Notes under the pieces: model-generated
What the model was told of the DNA's origin: nothing
What the model saw: the letters and a program-made list of their open reading frames with translations, nothing else
Databases searched by the model: none
In this document: in pieces, positions 1 to 5,059 of the stretch
Numbering within the stretch: the stretch's first letter is position 1
Layout: the number at the start of each line of letters is the position of its first letter
Source: Actinomycetota bacterium
GTDB lineage: Bacteria; Actinomycetota; Actinomycetes; Nanopelagicales; Nanopelagicaceae
DNA length: 5,223 nucleotides
NCBI GenBank assembly: GCA_947381255.1
Contig: CANCUC010000071.1
Coordinates: forward strand, 1-5,223
Direction of reading: 5' to 3'
Translations under genes and position numbers: made by a program

Positions 1-37
1 CGGTCGTTGAGATCGGTAACGGTCGTTGAGATCGGTA
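1..37. repeat. 19-bp tandem repeat, two copies at the window edge
   Basis: The 18-mer cggtcgttgagatcggta occurs at 1-18 and again, identical, at 20-37; the base after each copy is a and then t, giving a 19-bp period. The first copy starts exactly at the window edge, so the array may continue to the left. No gene is visible next to it here. It may belong to the same class as the gene-end arrays elsewhere in the window, but that is inference because the neighbouring gene is not in view. Confidence 0.9.
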
Positions 38-66
38 TCAATTATCGATTAGAAAGTAGAAATGGC

Positions 67-106
67 GAAGCGAGACAGGGAATCCCAAGATTCGCTGTCT
101 CGCTTC
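67..106. terminator. Long hairpin downstream of ssrA
   Basis: Positions 67-78 (gaagcgagacag) pair perfectly with 95-106. After one G-G mismatch (79/94), five more pairs form (80-84 with 89-93) around a ccaa loop. This is a strong stem, but neither side is followed by a clean T-run, so it is not a classical intrinsic terminator. It lies just beyond the ssrA terminator in the transcription direction. It could be a back-up terminator, a barrier to transcription from the left, or a dispersed palindromic element. The structure is certain; the role is inferred. Confidence 0.5.
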
Positions 107-109
107 ATT

Positions 110-145
110 AAAAAGCGCCAACTCATTTCTGAGCTGGCGCTTTTT
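110..145 (-). terminator. Intrinsic terminator of ssrA (probably bidirectional)
   Basis: An 11-position stem (115-125 with 130-140, one A-C mismatch) closes a TTTC loop. It is flanked by five A residues on the left (110-114) and five T residues on the right (141-145). On the minus strand this reads as a GC-rich hairpin followed by a T-run, 39 nt after the mature tmRNA 3' end, so it most likely ends the ssrA transcript. The symmetric A and T tracts mean it could also stop plus-strand transcription entering from the left. Confidence 0.88.
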
Positions 146-183
146 AATAATTACTAACTCACTTTGAGCTAGTACCTGCTTTG

Positions 184-549
184 TGGAGGTGCCGGGAATC
201 GAACCCGGGTCCTCTAGTACTGACACAGAGCTTCTACGGGCGTAGTCCGCTAAACGTCTTCTCAGTCCTGACTCTCACGCGAACATGTAGCCAACGAACT
301 CATTTGCAGTTAATTTCCCCGGATACACCCGCAACATTGCATCAAGGTAAGCCTTCTAGCGACGCTAGGCTCCGAGTCGAAGGCGCACTCGGTCTAACGG
401 ATTTCTATCGCTTAAGCAGCGAGTGAGAAATCAGCGGCAGTTGTACTGGCGCTTATAGTTTTGCCAGGGTTATTGGTTAACGAGATCATCCCGGCTTCCT
501 CGGCCCGCTTCCTCTGCCCCAACATCTAAAGTCGAGACCGTTCACCCCC
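184..549 (-). ncRNA. ssrA: Transfer-messenger RNA (tmRNA)
   Basis: tmRNA rescues ribosomes stalled on broken mRNAs: its tRNA-like end enters the empty A site with SmpB, and its internal frame then adds a degradation tag. The 5' end GGGGGTG (543-549) pairs fully with CACCTCC (185-191) to make the acceptor stem, with one G-U pair. The T-arm is CCGGG/CCCGG (192-196, 204-208) around a TTCGATT loop. A first pseudoknot is visible before the tag frame: CGAG/CTCG interleaved with GCCGGG/CCTGGC. The tag frame lies at 412-450. After discriminator A (184) the DNA reads CAA, so CCA is not encoded and must be added enzymatically. The length of 366 nt is normal. The ends were set from the acceptor stem. 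smpB lies upstream on the same strand. Confidence 0.96.
412..450 (-). other. ssrA: tmRNA-encoded proteolysis tag ASTTAADFSLAA
   Basis: Read on the minus strand, GCC at 448-450 opens twelve codons giving ASTTAADFSLAA, then TAA at 412-414. The resume codon was placed by comparison with E. coli tmRNA. There the tag starts about 11 nt after the last strand of pseudoknot 1, in an A-rich stretch; here 12 nt (AAAACTATAAGC) separate that strand from GCC. The open frame extends further upstream, so a start at GGC (tag beginning GKTIS) is a less likely alternative. The terminal LAA, recognised by ClpXP-type proteases in other bacteria, is present. The usual ALAA ending is SLAA here. Confidence 0.8.
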
Positions 550-568
550 AGGGGTTAGGTTGCCCCTA

Positions 569-599
569 AGTGTAAGCCAGTGCGAGTCATCGGCGTTAA
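569..599 (-). promoter_or_regulatory. Possible ssrA promoter
   Basis: On the minus strand TACACT (569-574) is a fair -10 element. It sits about 20 nt before the mature tmRNA 5' end, which would leave a short leader for RNase P to remove. TTAACG (594-599) resembles a -35 element, but the spacing is 19 bp, longer than ideal. The leader could form a small stem (AGGGG/CCCCT, 550-567) directly abutting the mature 5' end. ssrA could alternatively be transcribed by read-through from smpB. Confidence 0.3.
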
Positions 600-692
600 T
601 CATTAATTTTAGTGATTGCTGAGGCGACTACTTCTGGTCGAATCACTTGCTTTAGGGATGGGAGGAAATCTGAGAGCAAAGGCTCGTCGCTA

Positions 693-878
693 CCCGAATT
701 CCGGCGCGACAGTTCGCTGGACATCTGCGGTCCGAGGCTACTTCTTGCCCGAATTCCGTCGAGAGTTCGCGGCCCAATGTAATGATGCGCTAGTTTTGCC
801 CGAATTCCGTCGAGAGTTCACGGCCCGATGAATTGAATCGCTAGTTCTTGCCCGAATTCCGTCTCGAGAGTTCGCGCG
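693..878. repeat. ~51-bp tandem repeat growing out of the smpB 3' end
   Basis: Four copies share a core cccgaattccgtcgagag followed by ttcgcgg. They start at 693, 748, 799 and 851, so spacings are 55, 51 and 52 bp. The copy at 851-878 is inside smpB and, with flanking bases, encodes its last residues and the TAG stop. The 748 and 799 copies differ from each other by one base over the 28-bp core; both lack a TC pair present in the coding copy (gtctcgag against gtcgag). The 693 copy is clearly diverged, and a fainter relative may lie at 628-643. Single copies can form weak stem-loops (CGAACTC against GAATTCG) with no T-run. Apart from this array and the possible ssrA promoter, I see nothing in the 550-840 gap. 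Confidence 0.9.
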
Positions 879-1317
879 TCATCTCGCGATTTGCCTCTTT
901 CTCCTTCAAGGTGTTGCGCTTGTCGTGTGCTTTCTTTCCCTTGGCAAGAGCTAACTCGACCTTTGCCTTTCCATCTTTAAAGTAGAGCGAAAGTGGCACC
1001 AGAGTCAGTCCACCCTGCTTAATGATTCCGGCGATCTTGTCGATCTCCTTCTTGTGCATCAAGAGCTTGCGATCTCTGCGCGGGGTGTGGTTATTCCACG
1101 TTCCCTCGGTGTACTCGGGAATATGGACATTGCTAAGCCATAGCTCTCCGTGATTCATCATGGCAAAGCCATCAATGAGAGAGGCTCTTCCAGCCCGAAG
1201 CGACTTCACTTCTGTTCCCGTAAGCATGATTCCGCACTCCCAGACATCCTCGATGAAATAGTCGTGGCGAGCACTCTTATTCTGGGCTATCAACTTTCGC
1301 CCAATCTCCTTCACCAT
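841..1317 (-). CDS. smpB: SsrA-binding protein SmpB
   Basis: SmpB is the obligate protein partner of tmRNA. It binds the tRNA-like domain, stands in for the missing anticodon arm and places its C-terminal tail in the empty mRNA channel. The product has 158 residues, a normal length. Family motifs are in order: ARHDYFIE (16-23), GTEVKSLR (34-41), NVHIPEY (63-69), the basic TPRRDRKLLMHKKEI segment (78-92), and GKKAHDKR (127-134) leading into a charged helical tail. The ATG at 1317 is supported by an AGGTGAT Shine-Dalgarno sequence and by the usual KEIGRKLIAQNKSARHDY opening. The last dozen residues (ELSRRNSGKN at the end) are encoded by the first copy of the downstream repeat array, so the extreme C-terminus may be lineage-specific. 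ssrA follows on the same strand. There is a 383-bp gap to the protease gene upstream, with no convincing promoter seen. Confidence 0.97.
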   Translation of the reverse strand: MVKEIGRKLIAQNKSARHDYFIEDVWECGIMLTGTEVKSLRAGRASLIDGFAMMNHGELWLSNVHIPEYTEGTWNNHTPRRDRKLLMHKKEIDKIAGIIKQGGLTLVPLSLYFKDGKAKVELALAKGKKAHDKRNTLKEKEANREMTRELSRRNSGKN

Positions 1318-1320
1318 TTC

Positions 1321-1327
1321 ATCACCT
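1321..1327 (-). promoter_or_regulatory. smpB ribosome binding site
   Basis: AGGTGAT on the minus strand matches the extended anti-Shine-Dalgarno (AUCACCU near the 16S rRNA 3' end). It lies three bases before ATG, which is seven bases counted from its AGG core. It supports the chosen smpB start. Confidence 0.7.
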
Positions 1328-1448
1328 GCCCTTCGTTGCGTAGTTGAACTTTGCTTTGAGTTCTCTATCGTATCGTGAGGGCAAAGAGCCGGGATCGGAA
1401 TTTCTCCCAGAACTCACCACTAGCTCCGCTAAGCAGCCCAAATTCTCT

Positions 1449-1699
1449 CCAGAATGGAAACATCTTCAATTTCCTTCCAGAACAAAACTTCTTCAAATTC
1501 CCTCCCGATTAGGAACTTCTGCATTTTCTCTCCACATTAGAAACATCTGCAATTTCCCTCCCGAATAGGAACTTCTGCATTTTCTCTCCAGAATAGGAAC
1601 TTCTGCAATTTCTCTCCAGAATAAATACTTCAGCACTTTCTCTCCAGAATAAATACTTCAGCACTTTCTCACCAGAATAGATACTTCTGCACTTTTGAG
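1449..1699. repeat. 28-bp tandem repeat array between the S41 protease gene and smpB
   Basis: Nine units start at 1449, 1477, 1504, 1532, 1560, 1588, 1616, 1644 and 1672. All are 28 bp except the second, which is 27. A typical unit starts ccagaatagga and continues acttctgcattttctct. The units at 1616 and 1644 differ at one base; those on the far left are the most diverged. A further fragment (tttctcccagaactc, from 1401) may be a decayed unit. The last unit ends one base before the protease stop codon at 1701. Inside that gene, gcacttccagaat (1720-1732) resembles the unit, so the array may derive from the gene end. The period is not a multiple of three and no conserved frame exists. In the rest of the gap (1318-1448) I see only the smpB ribosome binding site. 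Confidence 0.93.
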
Positions 1700-1700
1700 G

Positions 1701-2981
1701 TTACTTCTTCTTAGAGGTTGCACTTCCAGAATCCAAAGCAACTAAGCCTGCAAGAATCGAAATCCCTTGAGAGATCACTTTGTTTTCGGCAACTTTGAGA
1801 TCTGGAGTGATTCCAACCTGATCAATGGCTCGCCCAGATGGAAGGTGGTACTGACCAACGGTAATTTCCAATTGAGAACCATCGGATAACGAGGTGATCT
1901 CCTGAACCGTTCCCTTGCCATAAGACTGATCGCCAATGATGACGGCGCGGTTTCTATCTTGCAAAGCTCCAGCAATTATTTCAGCTGCACTCGCGGTCTT
2001 TCCGTTGATGAGTACAACCATGGGTGCAGTATCTGGATTTGAATTTGTGGAACTCATTCCCTGCGGCGCTCCATCTTTTCTGCTGTACGAAACAATCGGT
2101 CCAGGGCTTAGAAAATTCGAGGCCAGTGTTACCGCTTCGCTTAACACTCCCCCTGGATTATCGCGAAGATCGAGAATAATTCCGCGCGTGTGCGGATACT
2201 TGGAGAGTGCCGTGGAGACATCATCTGCAGAATGCAATGAGATGGCAGAAACCTGAATATAAAGAGTCTTTGGCGCAATTTGCGAGGCGAGCACATCACC
2301 CGTCAAAACTGATGCGCGAGTAACCACAACACTCTTCGTCAAAGCCGCTCTGCCTAACTCAATGTGGACATTCGTATTCGGATTACCGCGAAGTGCACCG
2401 ATCGCATCTGCAACCGTTGCATCGGCAACATAGACACCATCAACACTGAGAAGTTGGTCTCCAACTTTAATCCCCGCGTGAGCAGCTGGAGAGTTAGGTT
2501 GCACGCTAGCAATCTCTAACTTGCTCTCACTATTTCGGCGGAGCCAAATGCCAATCCCTGAATATCTACCCTGCAGCGTCGCATCAAATGCAGTCGCAGT
2601 CGTGGGAGGGAAATAATTCGACCATCGATCTTTGGTTGCTTTGAGAACTGCTTCGATTGCCGCTCGCTGCAACAAGATCTCAGTTGGGGAGTGTGGATCT
2701 CCGCTAGAAATTCGAGCGATAGCCTGATCAATTAACGATTGGGGATGTTGATTTTCACTCACCAAGTACCCGACGGAATAACTAACTGACCCGATAAAAA
2801 CCAAAGTTGCGAGCATGACTGCGAGGCGACCGCGCCTAATCCTTCTTTTATTCGAATTTTGCTGAGCTGTATTGCTCCCTGTGGACGTTCCATCCTCAAA
2901 ACCAAAAGAAGTACTTACCACCAAGGGTTCTCTCTGAGCATCTGGCTCAGAACCGTTGCCGAATCCTGTTCTCTCACTCAT
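1701..2981 (-). CDS. Membrane-anchored S41 carboxy-terminal processing protease with PDZ domain
   Basis: This is a CtpA/Prc-family serine protease that trims or degrades extracytoplasmic proteins from their C-termini. Of 426 residues, 1-51 are polar and end in a basic KRRIRRGR stretch; about 53-74 form one membrane segment, giving an N-in anchor with the rest outside. A PDZ domain spans about 138-220 (GRYSGIGIWL, then SPAAHAGIKVGDQLLSVDG). The protease core follows: LDLRDNPGG (270-278), catalytic Ser331 in NGKTASAAE, and Lys356 in SYGKGTVQ with Gln360. The Ser-Lys spacing of 25 equals that of E. coli Prc as I recall it, so the dyad looks intact. Its ATG is 31 bp after the ftsX stop, suggesting co-transcription, yet no clear Shine-Dalgarno precedes it. 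Its substrate is unknown; a cell-wall or division protein is inferred from context only. The KKK tail ends just before the 28-bp array. Confidence 0.94.
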   Translation of the reverse strand: MSERTGFGNGSEPDAQREPLVVSTSFGFEDGTSTGSNTAQQNSNKRRIRRGRLAVMLATLVFIGSVSYSVGYLVSENQHPQSLIDQAIARISSGDPHSPTEILLQRAAIEAVLKATKDRWSNYFPPTTATAFDATLQGRYSGIGIWLRRNSESKLEIASVQPNSPAAHAGIKVGDQLLSVDGVYVADATVADAIGALRGNPNTNVHIELGRAALTKSVVVTRASVLTGDVLASQIAPKTLYIQVSAISLHSADDVSTALSKYPHTRGIILDLRDNPGGVLSEAVTLASNFLSPGPIVSYSRKDGAPQGMSSTNSNPDTAPMVVLINGKTASAAEIIAGALQDRNRAVIIGDQSYGKGTVQEITSLSDGSQLEITVGQYHLPSGRAIDQVGITPDLKVAENKVISQGISILAGLVALDSGSATSKKK

Positions 2982-3012
2982 ATCTATCGCTGGGGTTCGC
3001 GCAGGAGATTGA

Positions 3013-3915
3013 TCAAACCTTGAGGTATTTACGAAGCGTCAGCACTGAGGCAACCGCTGAGACAAAGAGGCCGACTAAGAGCAATCCAGCGGAGGCTACC
3101 CAGACGTCAGTCCAGCGGAAGAAGCGAGTAAACGAGAGAAGTGGTGCAACCTTCGTATCTACCAACGTCTTGAATCCCGCCAACAGTCCGGTTGAAACCG
3201 CCCATCCGAGGAGCGCAGAAATCAAGCCTTCTAGCAAGAAGGGGAGCTGAATCGAGAATGAGGAAGCACCAACTAACTTCATCACACCGGTCTCGCGCCG
3301 CCTGCTAAAAGCAGCCAAACGCAGCGTATTGCTGATCAGGAGCGCGGCGGTAAGAACGCTGACAATTCCAATGAGCAGCGCGCCATCTCGCAAGACTCCA
3401 AGAAGCTTGAAGAATTTATCAAGAATTTGTCGCTGATCTTGGACGGTATCGACACCGGGACGACCTGCGAAGGCGCTTTGAATGACAGTGAACTGCGTGG
3501 GATCTTTGAGTTTTACTCTAAAGCTTTCAGGAAGTTGATCTGGGGTCACATTCTGTGCAATCGCAGATCCCTTAAATTGCTCTTGGAAATGCTGATATGC
3601 CTGAGATTGAGATTCGTAATAAACGGTGTCTACAACTGGCAATGACTTCAAATCATTTTGAATCGCAGCTCGTTGAGCCGCAGTAACGGGTCCTCCAGAG
3701 CAGGATGTTGATTGCGAGAGTGATCCGCAGAGGAAAACAGAGACTTCAATCTTGTTGTACCAATAGTCCTTCATAACTCGTACTTGAGAGTTAGCGAGGA
3801 AGCCGACGCCAAGCAAGGTAAGAGAGATTGCAACGGTGATGATGACCGCAAAGGTCATTGTTAGATTGCGACGCAGCCCAATTCGAACCTCACTAAATAC
3901 AAAACCTGCGCGCAT
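3013..3915 (-). CDS. ftsX: Cell division protein FtsX
   Basis: FtsX is the membrane subunit of the FtsEX complex. It does not transport; it passes ATP-driven motion from FtsE to peptidoglycan hydrolases outside the membrane at the septum. The 300-residue product has the expected topology: a short cytoplasmic N-terminus with RIGLRRNLTM, TM1 about 21-42, a large extracellular loop about 43-172, then TM2 about 175-197, TM3 about 221-248 and TM4 about 270-293. The cytoplasmic RRRETGVMKLVGAS segment (205-218) after TM2 is the typical FtsE-coupling region. The loop has two cysteines (63 and 72) that could form a disulfide. The ATG follows a strong GGGGAGAGG site. ftsE lies 120 bp upstream instead of overlapping, and the S41 protease follows after 31 bp. 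The partner hydrolase, RipC-like in mycobacteria, is not encoded in view. Confidence 0.96.
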   Translation of the reverse strand: MRAGFVFSEVRIGLRRNLTMTFAVIITVAISLTLLGVGFLANSQVRVMKDYWYNKIEVSVFLCGSLSQSTSCSGGPVTAAQRAAIQNDLKSLPVVDTVYYESQSQAYQHFQEQFKGSAIAQNVTPDQLPESFRVKLKDPTQFTVIQSAFAGRPGVDTVQDQRQILDKFFKLLGVLRDGALLIGIVSVLTAALLISNTLRLAAFSRRRETGVMKLVGASSFSIQLPFLLEGLISALLGWAVSTGLLAGFKTLVDTKVAPLLSFTRFFRWTDVWVASAGLLLVGLFVSAVASVLTLRKYLKV

Positions 3916-3920
3916 CTCTA

Positions 3921-3929
3921 CCTCTCCCC
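3921..3929 (-). promoter_or_regulatory. ftsX ribosome binding site
   Basis: GGGGAGAGG on the minus strand lies five bases before the ftsX ATG. This strong purine-rich site fixes the start. The bases TAG between it and the ATG (3918-3920) also close a 28-codon open frame beginning at 4004. Confidence 0.75.
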
Positions 3930-3948
3930 TGCTTCTGATAAAACTTTA

Positions 3949-3976
3949 AATTTAACTGTAAAGCGAGCGCTGGCAA
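3949..3976 (-). promoter_or_regulatory. Possible promoter for ftsX and the S41 protease
   Basis: Within the unusual 120-bp ftsE-ftsX gap, TTGCCA (3971-3976) and TAAATT (3949-3954) lie 16 bp apart on the minus strand. They resemble -35 and -10 elements with imperfect matches and slightly short spacing. The AT-rich stretch at 3939-3960 contrasts with its surroundings. If real, it would give a leader of about 25-30 nt and allow ftsX and the protease to be expressed apart from ftsE. Confidence 0.33.
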
Positions 3977-4035
3977 CTGTGGCAGCTAGCGGGCCGCTTC
4001 CCATAGAGCTTTTATCTCTAGCCGCCTCGAATGTG

Positions 4036-4725
4036 CTACCCGGTGTAGCCATACACTCCACGCACCTGATCACGAATGACGTGACCGCTCTCTAATTCAA
4101 TAACGCGCTTGCGCATCTGATCAACAATTCCTGCATCGTGAGTTGCCATCACAACTGTGGTGCCATCGCGGTTAATCCGATCGAGCAACTTCATAATTCC
4201 TACACTGGTCGCTGGATCAAGATTTCCCGTTGGCTCATCTGCAATCAAAATCATGGGACGGCTCACATATGCGCGTGCGATAGCGACGCGTTGTTGTTCA
4301 CCACCTGAGAGCTCGCTCGGTTTGCGATCGCCCTTCTCCTCTAGTCCAACCATTTCAAGAACCTCTGGCACCTCGCGGTTGATCTCCTTCTGGGAGTAAC
4401 CGAGGACATGGAGGGTAAATGCAACGTTCTCGCTCACGGTCTTATTTGGAAGGAGGCGGAAATCTTGGAAGACGGTGCCTACCTGGCGGCGAAGCTCGGG
4501 AACCTTATGGTCGGCCAGGGTGCCAAGCTCTTTGCCGGCGACGATGATGCTTCCGCTTGTTGGCTGCTCTTCGCGGAGAACTAGACGGAGAAAGGTGGAT
4601 TTACCAGAGCCGGAGAGTCCAACTAGAAAGACGAACTCGCCTTTCTCAATCTCCAGATCGACCCGGTCGAGCGCCGCTCGGTCCTGCTTAGGATAAATCT
4701 TGGTGACATTCTCAAATTTGATCAC
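4036..4725 (-). CDS. ftsE: Cell division ATP-binding protein FtsE
   Basis: FtsE is the cytoplasmic ATPase of FtsEX; ATP hydrolysis drives FtsX to activate septal peptidoglycan hydrolysis. The 229 residues match the length of mycobacterial FtsE as I recall it. All ABC motifs are intact: Walker A GLSGSGKS (36-43, with Leu where most FtsE proteins have Pro), Q-loop Gln87 in VFQDFR, signature LSGGEQQR (139-146), Walker B ILIADEP (159-165), D-loop GNLD (167-170) and H-loop His196 in MATHD. The FQDFRLLPNKTV stretch and the C-terminal RGVYGYTG are typical of actinobacterial FtsE. The start is GTG at 4723-4725, preceded by AGGAG six bases upstream. The gap to prfB is 315 bp and repeat-filled, so ftsE probably has its own promoter, but I could not identify a convincing one. 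ftsX follows after 120 bp. Confidence 0.97.
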   Translation of the reverse strand: MIKFENVTKIYPKQDRAALDRVDLEIEKGEFVFLVGLSGSGKSTFLRLVLREEQPTSGSIIVAGKELGTLADHKVPELRRQVGTVFQDFRLLPNKTVSENVAFTLHVLGYSQKEINREVPEVLEMVGLEEKGDRKPSELSGGEQQRVAIARAYVSRPMILIADEPTGNLDPATSVGIMKLLDRINRDGTTVVMATHDAGIVDQMRKRVIELESGHVIRDQVRGVYGYTG

Positions 4726-4731
4726 TTCAGA

Positions 4732-4736
4732 CTCCT
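4732..4736 (-). promoter_or_regulatory. ftsE ribosome binding site for a GTG start
   Basis: AGGAG on the minus strand is separated by six bases (TCTGAA) from GTG at 4725. It supports the GTG codon, whose second codon begins the expected IKFENVTKIYP opening of FtsE. Confidence 0.75.
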
Positions 4737-4875
4737 GGCATATGGGCGACTAGGTCAAGATTACTGCGACAGTTTAGTTTGGCTGACGCTGGAAGTCGGG
4801 GAGATTGGGCCTTTTCGAGCTGTGAAAAACTCCATAAGGGCGCTGAAATCGCAGGTCGCGGAGCTGGGCCGCTGC

Positions 4876-5059
4876 TTCCGCTCGTACTAGCAGCCCGGAA
4901 AGGCTTGCTTATTCCATAGTTCCGCACGTGCTAAAAGCGGGCAAGTTCGTGATTAACCCTTATTTCCGCTCGTACTAAAAGAGGGCTAGATCGTAATTAC
5001 CCCTTGCTTCCGCTCGTACTAAAAGCGGGCAAGATCGTAATTACCCCTTGCTTCCGCTC
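4876..5059. repeat. 44-bp tandem repeat growing out of the prfB 3' end
   Basis: Five copies anchored on ttccgc start at 4876, 4920, 4964, 5008 and 5052, exactly 44 bp apart. The 19 bases ttaccccttgcttccgctc at 5041-5059, which encode the prfB C-terminus and its TAA stop, recur unchanged at 4997-5015. Counted by hand against the unit at 5008, matches are 42/44 for the 4964 unit, 37/44 for 4920 and 28/44 for 4876, so similarity falls with distance from prfB. The unit at 5008 can fold on the minus strand (CTTGC+CCGCT against AGCGG+GCAAG, AA bulge), but this pairing is not kept in other copies. The rest of the prfB-ftsE gap (4737-4875) shows nothing I can name. Confidence 0.95.

Noticed and set aside
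184..260. Separate tRNA gene suggested by the T-arm
   Set aside because: There is no anticodon arm next to it; the acceptor stem pairs with 543-549, which makes it the 3' end of tmRNA.
181..426. 81-codon plus-strand frame, and the 62-codon minus-strand frame at 38-226
   Set aside because: Both run through tmRNA and its terminator; the structured RNA explains the sequence.
616..831. 71-codon open frame on the plus strand
   Set aside because: It reads through the smpB-derived repeat copies, which explains its internal duplicated peptide; it is antisense to the local gene direction.
1344..1568. 74-codon open frame on the plus strand
   Set aside because: It is a by-product of the 28-bp array, whose period is not a multiple of three, so no repeated protein motif is kept.
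1449..1699. CRISPR array from the ~28-bp periodic repeats
   Set aside because: Units follow each other directly with no unique spacers, and no cas gene is in view; the same applies to the 44-bp array.
4740..4765. ftsE promoter based on TTGACC near 4755
   Set aside because: No -10-like hexamer lies at a workable distance before the ftsE ribosome binding site, so the match looks like chance.
4727..4927. 66-codon open frame upstream of ftsE on the minus strand
   Set aside because: It overlaps the decaying 44-bp repeats, ends against the ftsE start, and its composition does not resemble any protein family I recognise.
4876..5059. Conserved regulatory RNA hairpin in the 44-bp units
   Set aside because: The stem forms well in the unit at 5008, but the substitutions in the 4964 and 4920 units break pairs without compensation.
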